A DNA stretch of 64,000 nt. Origin: Purshia tridentata (taxonomy: Eukaryota > Streptophyta > Magnoliopsida > Rosales > Rosaceae). Made by a program: the position numbers and the translations under genes. The stretch is from positions 1 through 64,000 of the forward strand of contig QANT01006052.1 of the NCBI GenBank assembly GCA_003254885.1, written 5' to 3'. A model generated the notes under the pieces. It worked only from the letters and a program-made list of their open reading frames with translations. It was not told where the DNA came from and made no database searches. Below are positions 23,513 to 36,308 of this stretch, piece after piece (the stretch's first letter is position 1; every line of letters begins with the position of its first letter).

Positions 23513-25222
23513 ATGGCGGTGATGGAGAAGCTGAGAATGTTCGTAGCACAAGAGCCTGTGGTCGCAGCTTCTTGCCTCATAGCTGGCGTTGGTACTCTCT
23601 CTCTCTCTCTCTCTCTTTAATTGAGCTCTCGCAAGAACCCTATTTGATTTGGGATTAGATTGATAGGATGTAAATGCTAATAACTGAGGAACTAATGGCA
23701 ATTTGTATAAACTGGATTTTTGGTGGATTTCATGTGCGGAGTTCACAAATTTTTGGGCTTTGAATCAAATTATTCTCCTATTCATCAATGGTTATGATTT
23801 TCATTTGACCCAAAAAATGAATTACTCAATGGTTTAGTCATAAAGGTGTAATTTTGCACTTCTATAGCTCTTTCTAGTAAAGTCGGTCTTGGTTCTTTGC
23901 CCAAGTGAAGTTATTGCTTTTCTTTATATTCATGTTTTAATGCAAATGTAGAATATTTTGGCTGAATCTTCCTAGTTTTGGTTATCTTATTACTCTCTTA
24001 CAATTACATGTTTAGATTACACTTATGCTGTCGCAAAGTTAACAATTCCATGTTTTTGGAGCTTTTTGAATTTATTTATTTGGAAAAAATAAAATAAAAT
24101 TAGGACTTGGGTTCATTTTGTTTGTCCAATAACTTGAGCCTAGGAGAGTAACAAGATGCTTACATGGCTGGAACAACATTTCCTGAAACAGCTATTTGAG
24201 CTCTAGGTTTGGCCCACTCATTTTGATAACCATATCAAACTTTGGTATAGTTTTTAATTTTACAGTCTCAACATAAGAAACATTCTTTAATGGATGAGAA
24301 TTACATTTTAAAATTACCAAAAAGAGGTTGCTTATCTATATAGCGCTTATAGTCTGTGGAATATATCACTCATGAAAGACTATATTCCATTTTCCTCTAT
24401 GAGACATAAGTCAATTTGGTTCCTAATATGTTTTATTTTGTAGATCAGGCATTTTCAGAAGTCTCTAATCAGCATCTATTAAAGTTTAATGGTCCATTCC
24501 TGTCGGGCTTATGAATATGTTCAACTGATTGGTTATTGTTGATGAAAATTGCAGGCCTCTTCCTTCCAGCTGTGGTAAGACCTATGCTTGATTCTTTTGA
24601 AGCTTCTAAGCAAGTCCCTCAGCCTGCTTTAAGTGATGTGAGTTTTGAACAACGCATTTTTTAATTTTTTTCTTCGTAGTTCACCTAATTATGCAATTTA
24701 TCATTGGAGTACTTGGATCTATGATCCTCTCAATTTTCTTCCTCCCTTTGATATGTGTACGTGATTTGATTTTGTGCTCTCACACAGCCATGAGCATTTA
24801 AGTTGTAAAGGATATGAAAAGAAAGAAAGAGGACTATCGGTGCTTTGCCATGTGATGAGTGCTTGCTAAAAATCAGCACATATATAATTGATGATCAGCT
24901 AATTTTTATGTTCTCGTTTTCCTTTCCTCCTTTTCTCGCTGAGGGGAGAGCTGGAGAGGGGGAAAGGAAAGATCAAGTAGGACTCAAATGGTGACTTTTG
25001 CTTCAATTTTTTGAAATAGAGGTCTTTTGAATTTGCTGGAACCTAAATGATTCATCTGGGGAGGACCCAAGTCTGTTTTAATTAGATTTCATGCGTTCAC
25101 GACAATTTAACAAGATCTTATAACTTGAATGTTTCGTTATTCACTCTCCTTCTATATGTTCGTAAATATTGATACCTGGGAATTTTTTGCAGGTGGTTGC
25201 AGGTATGACTGGTAAAAACTAG
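23513..25222 (+). CDS. Mitochondrial complex I small subunit, NDUFA3/B9-like
   Basis: A 63-residue protein in three exons: 23513-23591, 24555-24637 and 25193-25222 (junction phases 1 and 0; acceptors ATTGCAG and TTTGCAG). It has a short N-terminal helix (MEKLRMFVAQEP), then one membrane segment of about 20 residues (VVAASCLIAGVGLFLPAVV) and a short polar tail ending MTGKN. The EPV...G..LP...P arrangement resembles animal NDUFA3 (B9), an accessory single-span subunit of the NADH:ubiquinone oxidoreductase membrane arm in the inner mitochondrial membrane. The animal protein is slightly longer (about 84 residues). Arabidopsis AT2G46540, at the matching syntenic position, is as I recall annotated as this subunit. 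Two-thirds of the gene is intron, and the last exon codes only nine residues, so it is easily missed by automated annotation. The assignment rests on motif resemblance and synteny. Confidence 0.8.
23595..23617. repeat. CT microsatellite directly after the exon 1 donor
   Basis: About eleven CT units begin three bases into intron 1 of the NDUFA3-like gene (GTTG|GTACTCTCT). It is the second 5' splice site in this window followed immediately by a CT repeat. Confidence 0.9.
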
Positions 25223-26173
25223 GGGTGATATGATTCATTAGTACCAATGGCACAATTCAAACAATACCCCTCTTCTTTTGTCTTATTTCCATTTTCATCA
25301 GCAATGAAATAAGGCTGACAATCTTGTATGGAGAACTAGTGAATATTGCATATTGAATATTATCTTGTTTGTTATGTTAACTTTGAGTAGCCAAGGTTCA
25401 TTTGAAGCTTAATTAATGCATTTCTTGTTGCTTTGGAAAAATTTTTTACCTAACATTTTATGTTTCAATTTGTGCCTGCTTCTATTATTGCTTTTTGCAA
25501 ATGCGTTCGAATTTCTTAAACCGGAAACCTATATACTCTGCATCATTGCTTAATAGCCACTTGACATTGGCGATGAACCATAATCCAGTGACTTCCTTTA
25601 CCATGGTAAGCAGCGATATCTCCAAACTGTGGTGTATAGATAAACAGAAGTACAAATGGCATTTTTTGTTAAATCACTACGATTAACAACAATCATTTAG
25701 GCCTGGGTAGCCGCTACCTCTTTGTTGTGCCAATGGTTATTATTTGCATTCCTGCTTCTTCATGGTTGAAGGCCATAAGTTGTTCCTACAATAGCTTGTT
25801 GCAATACCCTAATCATGCAATTTTGTAATGCATCGAAATGGTTTTTATTGTTCATTTCTTCTGGGACATGGAAATGCATTAATAGCCGCTATATCCAGAC
25901 GAAAAGGGGCTGCATGAATCTTCCATAAAATTTACATTCTGAATATAAAGCATTAAAGCCTTCAGCTAATGGAGAAGGAAGCAAAACAGTAAAGGAAAGA
26001 GCTTCATCTCACACTAACACAATTAGAATTTACAAGTCCCTACTGATCCCTGCGCTTGTCTTGGACTGTAAAGAAATGAAAATGTCGTTTTCATTTCACG
26101 TAGAATATAATAGGACTACAGCAGTTGATAGGTAATTCATTTGGACGTATCATATAGTGCCCATTGACAAAGC
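25223..26173. other. Intergenic, convergent 3' ends
   Basis: This is the space between the plus-strand NDUFA3-like gene and the minus-strand DUF688 gene. It probably consists largely of the two 3' UTRs. No coding exon or repeat of note was found. Confidence 0.6.
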
Positions 26174-27313
26174 CTAAATCACAATCCCTTCTTTCTTCAA
26201 TTTTCTACTCTTCCATGGAACCACCTGCTTCAAGCCCTGATAAATAGTTGCCTGCAAAAATGGGAAGTATCATACATCAACTACAAGACTACAAATAAAC
26301 TCATGGTTAAACCTGCAACACAACATGTTCCATCACCCTCAGTCCCTTTCCCTGCCTAACCTAACACATGAATCACAACCTAATCTCTATTTTTGTTCTC
26401 AGCGACCTGCTTAGTTCGTAACAGTTAAGAGATTGGGGGGGACCTCTTGCAAAGAGTTATTCCAATTTGCCTGCAGAAGTGGGAAACCTCTTACAGCCTC
26501 TCAAAGGCTTTGGATTACTTTCTCAATGACATAAGCATCAAGCAGAGTCCATGGCCAAAAAAACAAAAAAAAAAAGAATCAAGCAGGGTTCATACCTTCT
26601 CCATTAACTTCACAATGTGATGTCATTATAGGCAGAGGACAGTGGAAGCTAGAGTTTAAGGCAAGTAAACTAGAAATGATGAAATAAATGAAAGAAATAT
26701 TTACCCAGAAATGAGGCCTTGCATGTGAGAGACTAGAAAAGCTCCCAGCTCTTCCAATCCTCCTTGTCATGTTCACCTTCGTGCTGCTACCCTCTCCCAC
26801 ATTGCCACCATCACTCTCTCCATCCACAGTAGATGGAAAGACATAACTAGCCCCACCAACCTCTCTCTTACCCTTAATGACCCTCCTCCCCCATGATTCA
26901 AACCAACCTCTTTCTTTAAGCCCTCTCTTGCTAATAACCATAGCACCAAGCTGCCCTCTCTCAGGACTAAAAGACCCATAACACTCCATACCCACCATCC
27001 TAAAGGAAGAGGACTGAGCCCTTGACCTGCCCACATCAGGATCCTCCAATACTGTGGTAGGTGAAGTTAGTTTGGCTTCCAACAACAGCCTTGGAGGGAG
27101 TTCCAAGCACTTTTGGGCAAAGTCACTGGGATTAGAAAGAGTGGTGAGGGTGGTGCAAGGCCTTGGCTTGCCAGGCTCCTCTTCCCAGCGAAATGGTACT
27201 GAAACTGAGGTGAAGAGTGGTGGGGTTAGAGTCCCAGATGGCTCTAGTGCCTGTATAGGTGGGACAGAAAATAAGGGTAGTGTTAGTGACTCTGACTCTG
27301 CCTCAGATCCCAT
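26174..27313 (-). CDS. DUF688 family protein, function unknown
   Basis: Minus-strand gene with two exons: 26705-27313 (203 codons, beginning MGSEAESESLTLPLFS) and 26174-26251 (25 codons and stop), joined in phase 0 with donor TGG|GTAAAT and acceptor TTTGCAG. The product is 228 residues. The motif VPFRWEEEPGKPRP at about residues 43-56 is the hallmark of the plant DUF688 family. Before the last exon comes a basic, serine-rich stretch (TRRIGRAGSFSSLSHARP), and the short second exon ends LKQVVPWKSRKLKKEGIVI. No membrane segment or catalytic motif is visible. The frame stays open upstream of this ATG to about 27388 with no further ATG, so the start is likely but not certain. The position between B9 and ARF genes fits AT2G46535, a small uncharacterised gene as I recall. 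Its intron carries one of the tiny A-tailed insertions described below. Confidence 0.85.
26537..26593. repeat. A-tailed micro-insertion flanked by 16-bp direct repeats (locus A)
   Basis: Copy 1 (26537-26552, atcaagcagagtccat) and copy 2 (26578-26593, atcaagcagggttcat) match at 14 of 16 bases; both differences are transitions. The 25-bp insert between them reads GGCC, then an A-tract with one C, ending GA. It lies in the intron of the DUF688 gene. The geometry is that of a target-site duplication around a poly(A)-tailed retroposed fragment. Confidence 0.8.
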
Positions 27314-29731
27314 GCCTTTCTTGCCCTTTGGTGACTTGAAGCATACAAGAGTTGGAATTGAGTGACTGAAAGCGGAGAAGAAAGACAATGGGGAAGAGAA
27401 AGAAAAGTCCGCAAAAGGAAAAAGCCAGCCCTCACTGAGCCTTGCTGTGATGTGTTGGTTTGGTTAACAAGAGCCCTTGTAGTCATATTATTGTGATTGA
27501 CAGCCCTTTTGATCACATGTTAATTCATGGAGGGCTCTAATATCTGGTGCACCTACTGTTGCGTATTATTTTATATTAGAATTGCTATTGGGGTAGTAAA
27601 AGGCAAAGCTGCTTTATCTGATCTCCTCTGTTACTGGGAAAACAAGAACAGGCAAATTTGACAGTGCCTTCACCATACACTAAGGTAGTCCTGATTACTG
27701 TGCCAATCAAATGAGGACTTGTGGCAGAAAGAATAGTGTTTGGGATGTTTCTTCCAATTCCAAGCCCACATGTTAACACTATAATGGTCATGAGCTTATC
27801 TGATTGCTATTGGAAAGCATAGGATGCCAACGTCTGATGGAGAATAATACCCTTTCAGCACTGAGCCTTTCTTGGACTTTAGTTGGTTCATCAAGTCCCT
27901 TCCAAAAAAATCCACCGAAGAGCATCCCACTCCCTCAAGGCAAATGCATATCATATGAGCATGTTCTTTTGAATCTAGGAAATTTTATGACAAAGACATT
28001 ACACACATTTTCAAGAGGCCCATGGACACAGATCATCCCAAAATCTATATTTTAGAGATTAAAATGGCTGAACGCGTAGACTTAATAATGTTAATAGTGT
28101 TGGCAACATACAAACGTCTTTATAATAACACAATCTTATTTATTAAATAAAAATATTTTACTTTTCCGATTTAAGGTATAAATTTATGAACCATTATCGT
28201 GAATCTAAAAATTCATTCTATTAATAAGGTTTGCAGGTTGGCACCAAAAGAAGATACCAGCTGGGTTTTGAAGGTCTAAACCTGCTTCCAAATTGACCGG
28301 GGATGTCATTAAGAGTGGGAGCACTGTGAAATGAAAAGCATTAGAAGTATCACAATCTTAGTTGATATTGGAGTACACTAGTAGGCCTTGTATGACATAT
28401 AGCCGAAAGTAATATGTTACTAAAGCAAGATTTTTCTCCAACTGTGTGGGAAAATGACAACTTAGTAAATGTCCAAAACAATGATCAATTATATTGGGGT
28501 AGCAGTAAGCAGTACTTATGTGGCCAAAGAGTGTTCACTCAACACAGCTTGCTACTTCTGTCACCCGGGTGCAAAAGTCAAAGGGGAGAAGGAGAAAGCT
28601 AGCACTGAATCATTTTGCTTTTGGTAAACAAACCATTAAGTCATTTTCATGTAAAACAAGATCAAAGTCCTTCTCTCTCTGCTTTGACTAGAGAGCTAAG
28701 AGCTGCATATCAATACCCTCAAAAGTACTTACTTTTCCTTTCCCTGGTACAACAAGTAGAGAGGTAAAAAAGAAAGAAAGGCCTAAATCTTTAAACTTCA
28801 AACATCATCTTATATTGTTTCCATACTATAATTTATGACACTTTCATAATTCAGCTTATCAGATTTTTTATATTTTAAACATGGCCTGTATAGGCTATAT
28901 GAACAACACTACTTCTTATACGTTCAAATAGAAAAAAGAAAAGAAAAATACTTGAAAGCTATAGCTTGGGTAAAAGGAAAATGAGATACATACTATTATT
29001 ATGTATCCTGGTTTGGCTTGTTTTGACAAAAGTGCTAGCACCTGATACCTACTAAAGCCATAATCATTTCCAAATTTCAAAAAGGAGAGAGTAGAGATTA
29101 AAAATGATAAAAATATGATTTTCCTTATCCCTCAAGAAAGTACAAAGCAATAAAAAGAAGGAAAAGAAATAGCATGTTTTTTAAGTGGAAGAGTTGGTGA
29201 TGGAAAATAATCATGCTTATAACAGACCCCCCAAAACAAAAACAAAACAAGAAAAAAGTGCTTAAGAAGCCCATTAATCACTTCTTCTTTTGAGTGATCT
29301 GAACCCAAGAATCAGACCAAACAAAAAAAAAGCCCAGCCCACATATCTTTTTCATGAGTTGGGCTAGCCCAGTTCAACGTAAATAAGACATGAAGTTAAG
29401 ATCCAACTAAATGAAGGTTTAGGGATGCAGTGAACTGTGTACCAATAAAAACTGCATATAGAAAGTTAGAAACATTAGAAGCCATTTGCCTCACACTATC
29501 ACACATGAGCTATTAAGTTTTACAAAATTAGTATAAGAAAACAAATTATGTAAAGAAATAAAGAAAAATATGGATTGGGTCGTGGACCATTTGTATAGGC
29601 CTATTGAAACCCATCTGTTTCAAGTTAAACTCAGCCTAATTAAGTCGATGAAGAATGGGGTAAAAAAGCTTGGGCCCAACCATCAAGTTAAACTAGCCCT
29701 ATTAACTTCCCATTGCTTTTCCTAACTCATA

Positions 29732-29796
29732 ATTCATCCCAAATCCTCTGTTTTTTTTTTTTATTAATCAAAAAAATTATTCATCCCTAATCCTCT
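29732..29796. repeat. T-tract micro-insertion flanked by 18-bp direct repeats (locus B)
   Basis: The copies attcatcccaaatcctct (29732-29749) and attcatccctaatcctct (29779-29796) match at 17 of 18 bases. The 29-bp insert is G, a T-tract, ATTAATC, a short A-tract and TT. It has the same geometry as locus A. Confidence 0.8.
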
Positions 29797-29848
29797 AACA
29801 CAACGATTTTGTATTCCACGTTCATTAGTCAAATACTGAATGTGGAAC

Positions 29849-29876
29849 AAAGCCAAAGCCAAAGCCAAAGCCAAAG
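29849..29876. repeat. AAAGCC hexanucleotide microsatellite
   Basis: There are about 4.7 perfect copies of AAAGCC in intergenic DNA. No association with a gene is visible. Confidence 0.95.
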
Positions 29877-30482
29877 GACAAACTTGTTTCAACTTCCTTG
29901 AAAAATATTGTAAGACTATTTTTATATTCCAAGTGAGACGATAAGATATTAAGATGTGCCTTACATTAGTATTTTAAAGCATAATGTAAACAAGCCAGAG
30001 TTTTCACACAATCCTTTTAACTCCATTTCCCCTAAAATCAAGCATATATTTTGTCTTTTCACTGTAAATTCATTTATAATACGGACATTATATGACATAT
30101 AAACAAATTTAATAATAAATTTATACTCTAATGGTGAAAAAGTGGACCTGTAAACATCAAACATTAAAAATATATTTGTATATCATATATTATATAGTAT
30201 CCATAATTTAAACTACCAATATATCACTTTTTTTTATTTTCTAATATATAATGCATGGATATATAATAATTACACTAATATGTCCAAGCTTTGGAATCAA
30301 AAGATGATGTTATGCATTGACTAAAGGGAGCTTTGGTTCCTCCATGTTTTCTACAAGATAGACACTGCATCATTATCAGTCTGTCTTGTGTTTTAATTTG
30401 CTTGCTGCCATAAAAGAATACGATAAATATAGGATATATTTTGATACAAGCTTTAAAAGGAGCTCATTTCGTATAAAATTTC

Positions 30483-30560
30483 AATGATTAGAACTATTTA
30501 TTTTTTAGGTCTTCAGTAAAAGATTATTCGTACAAAAAATTAAGTAAATCGAAAACAATT
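30483..30560. repeat. Dispersed repeat copy related to 3993-4063
   Basis: It shares 'tttattttttaggt' and the order of several shorter blocks with the element at 4 kb, with many substitutions. It is probably an old, armless copy of the same nonautonomous transposon family. Confidence 0.5.
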
Positions 30561-32358
30561 TACTTACAATGATTAAATAGTCCAAAGTTTAAGTGTATAT
30601 TTTATTGACCATTTGAATAGTTTCTGTTTTGATCTAGAGACCTAACAATATATATACACGTTTGTGTGAAACTACAATGAAATACTGAAACGTCATGTCC
30701 AAGCCAGATGTGAAATAGGTCCAAAGGAGAAAAAGCCACGCACAATGTACTTGGTACTAAAAGGTGTATATATATATATATCAATATCACCAGACAAAAT
30801 CTAAAAAAATCAAGTCAAGGGTTCAGGCTCTCTTCTTGTGTTGGTTTTTAGATAAAAGATTGGTCTATCTCTTTTTCTTGTATCTTTCCTATATAATAAG
30901 TTATAACCTACCCAAAATGCTTTAGTTTTTTAATCCCTTTCCTTTAGATGATAGATACATTGTTTTTTGAGCTAAAATAATGGTAAGAAAATATATAGCA
31001 ATTCACAAGAAATATCACAGAAGCCACCTTTAGAGATGTCTGTAAAAGACTAGGGAAAATGCATGAAAATTTACCAAATCTTTTAATAGCAATGGCACCT
31101 TTCTTGTTGTTTATAGTTCTTTTTCCTGTGAGTCTATGCAAGTTTTCCTCAGTATGACATATTAATACCTAGCACATGCTTTGTCAAACATATATACTTG
31201 CATAACATCTCAGAAAATGCATGAAAAGCATGTCAAAATGCTCAAGTTTATGGCTTTATTTAACAAGGAGAGATGGGACTTGAGAATTGCAAGATCATTA
31301 TTCGTGGATTCAATCGATCAAATTTTATGCCAAAATGCCTGAATGTTTCGAGTAGTGAATCGCCCATCTTTTATACAGTAAACTATTCGTCTTCTTTCTG
31401 ATGTGGGAATAATTCTCATTCTTACTCGATGCCTCAATGGGCCAACATTCCATAATGACTGAGGCAAAGCTTGTTGAGTCTGCAAATTTGCCTCTGTTAT
31501 TGTAATACATAGCACATGCTTTGTCAAACATGGGCATGATTTCATATTGTTCCTTACTTTCTCTGCATTTTCGGATTATATTTCCTCATTTGCCTCACTT
31601 TCCAAACTTTCAGTATCTTATTCACAATGACCAGCAGGTCACATCTGACTCGAAACACCCTTTTTACCTAAATGGTTAATTGAATGTTCCCTATTTTTTC
31701 ATCATTAAAAATATAAAATGAAAGAGTTGGTGGTGACTGAAATTTTCAATGACCCAGTAATAATGCTTCCATATCTTCTGTCACTATCAAATGGATTTTA
31801 TACTTTTTTATACTTCCTTTTCACTAGACTTCATTTTTACAAGAAGTGATGATCTTCATGAAAACAACACTAGTTCCACATTTTGGACATCTTCAAAAGC
31901 CCAAAATGGCAATTGCCTGCCTTACCCAGTTCTTCTCTACTTGCCCTACCCTTCTTTCAAATATCTTTTTCACCGGAGGTGTTTACATCTAACCCTCCAA
32001 TAAATTGCAGCATTATAATTTAACACACAATAGAATTGAAGGGCTAAATATTGAAACCAACTTGCAAACATATATGTATTTTTACAGGCCGACTGATGTT
32101 ACCCACAAACACACAAGGTATTGACAGATTCCATTCCTAATCCTAACCAAGTAGTTGCTCTGCTTCTGACATGAAAAATCTGCTAACCCATCTTCAAAAA
32201 CCCAAAACCCAAATTCCACCTAGCCTTCTCTGCTTCCATAGAGCATGGCTCCAAAAATATGAACAAACCAACCACCTACTAGCTTTCCCAGAAGAACAAG
32301 GCAGAAGAAAAAAAAAAAAAAAAAAAAAACCACAACAGAAAAAGAAGAAACTGAACTA

Positions 32359-35300
32359 TCAGGTTTCAGATCTATGCTCAGAATCCATGCTAACTCCCCC
32401 TTCACACCCTAACGACGCAGTATGAAGCTTGCATCGATTCTTCTTCTGTACTTCATCACTTGAATATATAAATATCTTCTTCACGAACTTACAGAAGTCT
32501 CTGCATTTGGAAAAAGTTTAATATTCTCATAACCAGTTCAATTTGAATTGGAAATAAAATAGTTCAGTAGACTAAATCTTTAAATTACTTACTGCCACTG
32601 ATCGTCGCCCAGCAGCATCATGTCATTTTCATCATCAGTAAACACAACTGCCCATTTGCTCTGTGGACCAAGCTCTCCTTTGATCTCAAACATTTTCTCG
32701 AGCTCATCCATTAGATGATCATACCCTTTCAATGCAGTCAAGTCCACAGCACGACCAACAGCAACCCCTTGCATTTGCACCTTCGCAACAGACAATAAAT
32801 CTACTCATCAGAAACAACTGCTTTTAAGTAGTGGTGTGATTCAAATAGAACCAGCAACACCGCACATTTTACCTTAGTACGAGTTCTTGTTGAAAGAATT
32901 GATCCTTGCTTGCCCTGTGTGTCCTTTGATGAAGCCTCTGATATAACTTGCTTCTGATCCTTTGAGAGCTTTGAAACATCCAGATCCTCATCAACTTCAG
33001 ATACAGAAGCTGGAATAGGTCCTTTGGCACCACAGGCATTTGCTGCCAACACTGGCTCTCTCTCTAGGGGAGCGGCAGTTTTAGAGTTGCTTGTCAAATT
33101 ATATCCGAACAACCGCAATTCTGAAGAATAAGACTTTTTCCCTTTTTCCACCTGGTCATGTATGGGGCCATTGCTTGGCTTTGATGAAATAGGGAAGGCA
33201 AAGCTAGAGATCCCCGTAGTAACATTTTTGTTTTCCTCCTTTGAGTCTGGAAAGAGGCTTAAAGAGACATTCACATGTGGAGAAGAAGGCCAGATACCGT
33301 CTGAGCAGACCCTTGGGCTAGAGTAGCTGCTGCTATTGCTTTCTTTCGGCCTCAGAGGCCAGACAACCTGGCTACCAGAGCTTTGGACTTCAGCAACACC
33401 TAATTGGGTTAACTCCACAGACTGGGCTGAGCTCTTATACCAGAAAGCTGAAGCAGGTGAATTGGTGGTAATTTCTACATTGCAATTAGCACATAGAAGT
33501 CAAGACACTCAGACACACCTAATGTTCTGGAAAACATATATAAACAAATAGAAATTACTCTTTGAAATAATTTCCCTACCAGATAAAGCAGTTTCAACAG
33601 GCCGGGGCCTTTTGCTCTTTACCACTGGTTGTGCAAGATTTAGAGGAGCAGAAGCTACAAAAGGCTCTAACTCCCAAGGAGAAACCCTCTCTGGCCTTTG
33701 AACTGCAGCATGTTCATCCCATTGAATCTGCATACAAAAAATAAATACATAAACGAGAACAAATAAATCACTCAGCATTCAAACAAGCAGCAACTTAATA
33801 ATATCTTAACCTTCAATGACCGCCATTTAGATTCAGACCACTGAGGAGATAAATCCCCAACCCCCACTATAGTGCCTGTGAACCTGACCAATTAAATTAT
33901 GCAGAAATTTAGAATCAAGTTGAGTATAAAGAAAACATTAATCACCAAAATTCATTATGAACACCTTCTTTCAGGAGAGTCTTCTCCCTCAAATCTCATC
34001 TTGAAGCGCATCCCAACAGAGAACTTATTGTTAATGGCCTCCAGATACTTGTTTAAGCCAATAATGAATTGGCTTGTCCTGAAAAATACAAGAAAAGGTG
34101 CTAGAATATATAATTTCTAATTACAGACAACTCTTAAAGTACATACAAAATGAAAACATCCCCCAGACCTTGGCTTGTGATAAACAACAAAGAGAGTTCG
34201 GGTCATAACAGCATGAGAAGCAGTTGCAAGCACTCCAAGATGCATGCTCTGGCTTGATATCACTGATGAAGGCATGTGACTCTGTTGACGAGCAAGACGA
34301 CGAACTCCAACCCTTAACTCCCCATTATCACCCCTACAAACAGGTTTTAACAAAAAACTAAGCTACCACACGAGCATGTACCTTAATCATAACAACAAAA
34401 TGCCTTAAATACTTCAAGTGTGTGTACCTCAAAAACACAAAGGCATCGCCAGCAACCAATCTTTTGGAAGTGACGAATGTACTCCATCCTGTGGTAAGTA
34501 AATGCCTCCGGGGTTGACCTGACATTCAAAATTAAATTGAAATGTAAGTCCAGCAATCAAACACAAATACAGAATAGTTCGTAGCCTTCAACATATCTAA
34601 TAATGCAAGTTGTGCTTCCTGTTACTTTATTTCAGAATAAAAGATAAACTCCATATTTGCATTCAATCACAAAGCAAACTTTCAATTGCACAAGGGGTAC
34701 CTCTAAAGATATGCTTAAATTTCCACTCATACCCATGAAGATCTTTGGCAACCAATTCCTGAGTTGGAGTTGCTTGGTTCATGTCCTAACAAAATTCGCA
34801 TATGAAAATGAAATAAAATGAAAGAGAATAAAAGGAAAGGAAACTTTGATTAACCATTAGCATAGTAAACAAGGTAAACGCATGGAAATAAGAGTAAATA
34901 CCAATGGAGGTAAGCAATCAGTGGCATGCTTTCGAAGAACCGAGAACCCTCCATGAGTGCTTGTATCAGAAGCTGTCAAAATCTTGCAAAACCAATGAAT
35001 AGTAGGCTTTGGAGTTTCGCTTGGGCACGGATCAGGACTTGTAGGTTCACTTTGCTGTAATACCAGCCCAAGATAGAAGAAGAAGAAGAAGAAGAAGAAG
35101 AAGAAAGGGGGATTAAAAAAAAGAAAAAAAAAATTTGGAAATTATATATTTTATGCACTTTTTGGTTGCTGCGAAAATTTTGGGAAAGAGAATTAAAATA
35201 ATGTGAAATTTCCCGTATTTATGTCCAAAGGTATTAAAAAGATTAACTCAACTTATTTTAATTTTTAAGTGACTTTAAAAATAGTTTCTGGAACCAAAAC

Positions 35301-35383
35301 ATTCACAAAATTTTGTATTCTTCTCTTCCTTTTTTCTTAGCAAACAAACAGAACAAGTTGAAAAAAAAAAAAAAAAAAAAAAN

Positions 35384-35419
<36 letters not shown>

Positions 35420-36308
35420 CATGTTTCTCACATCTGCTTCTGGCTGTAAAGTGATCTGCGCATAAACCTCATCTGTTTCTTGTTCTGCCTAAAAGTTCAA
35501 CAAAAAATTTTAACTTCAGTAAACCAATTTCCCAGATAGCAAAAACCAAAAAATAAATTGCTCAAAACCATAGATTTACATGGAAACTATGATCTGAAAA
35601 TGGAATACCAGTAATTCAATATGAACCACATGACACAGGATCTTAGAAGGAAGATTAAAGTGAGGGATTTGTTGATTCACTTCCTGATTTGTTGATGCTT
35701 CCAACTGCAAAACCCAGCAATTTTCAGAAACCCAGAAAAGGAAAACAAGTTGAAAAAAGAAAAAACAGATTTTGATCCCATTACAAAAGAATGAAAGCAA
35801 GAACAGTGAATTGAAGGAGTGTACTTGTTCCATATGACCCTGAGGGAAGTAGAACACTCTTTCTCCAGGCCTAGGCACATCCACCAGAGGCCCTGCACAC
35901 AGCTTCCATAGCTCTGTAAACAGATCACCACCTCCATAACCTATCAAACAAAATGTATACCACAAAAATTACAGATAATAATAAATAAATTTATGGGTCT
36001 ACAGACTCTACACTAATGCTGTGTTAGTTTTCTGAGAAAACCCCAGAAAAATAAGCAAGCAAGCTAAAATGATAAAAAATGTCATAGTTTGCAAGCTGAA
36101 ATATCAGAATCCTCCTCCCCCACTGAGACATAAGCAACTATCAAGCAAATTTGAAACCTCAGTACCCAAAACCACAAAAATGCAGAACCTTTGTAACATT
36201 TCCAATTCTTTTTTCCTTTTCCAAAATCTGCTCTCAACTTACCAAGCAGACCAACCCACCTGTTTCCGCACGAGGAATCGAGGAGGAGTCACACTCAAGG
36301 TGCGCCAT
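32359..36308 (-). CDS. Auxin response factor, ARF9/11/18 type (probable repressor)
   Basis: Nuclear transcription factor that binds auxin-response elements and interacts with Aux/IAA proteins. Fourteen minus-strand exons, in order: 36260-36308, 35825-35940, 35609-35704, 35432-35488, 34902-35054, 34701-34785, 34428-34518, 34169-34333, 33965-34078, 33811-33883, 33580-33727, 32873-33474, 32593-32780, 32359-32500. They total 2,079 nt (692 residues) with every junction in frame. The dimerisation flank has [20 protein letters not shown]. The B3 domain (about 124-226) carries [18 protein letters not shown] and [12 protein letters not shown]. The ARF auxiliary domain is at about 250-335. The middle region is serine- and proline-rich, not glutamine-rich, and holds RLFGY at about 503-507, resembling the (R/K)LFGV repression motif; this argues for a repressor. 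The C-terminal PB1 domain (about 584-670) has the acidic motif [15 protein letters not shown]. The synteny points to ARF11. A complete DNA-binding plus PB1 architecture is present. Confidence 0.95.
35076..35105. repeat. GAA/TTC microsatellite in ARF intron 4
   Basis: About ten GAA units lie on the plus strand, which reads as CTT repeats in the ARF transcript, about 22-50 nt upstream of the exon 5 acceptor. It may act as an extended pyrimidine tract. Confidence 0.9.
35361..35413. repeat. Poly(A) run with an N (assembly gap) in ARF intron 4
   Basis: 53 positions of A with one N at 35383; in the ARF transcript this is a T-run shortly after the exon 4 donor. The true length is unknown, because a single N within a homopolymer is typical of an unresolved join. 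Confidence 0.95.

Larger units (their letters stand above)
27314..32358. other. Intergenic region upstream of DUF688 and downstream of the ARF gene
   Basis: The part next to 27,313 is the DUF688 promoter and 5' UTR. The rest is AT-rich with no recognisable coding exon. It contains micro-insertion locus B (29732-29796), an AAAGCC repeat (29849-29876), a dispersed-repeat copy (30483-30560) and a TA-rich stretch near 30765-30780. The last few hundred bases, including a 22-A run near 32309-32330, are probably the ARF 3' UTR. Confidence 0.6.
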
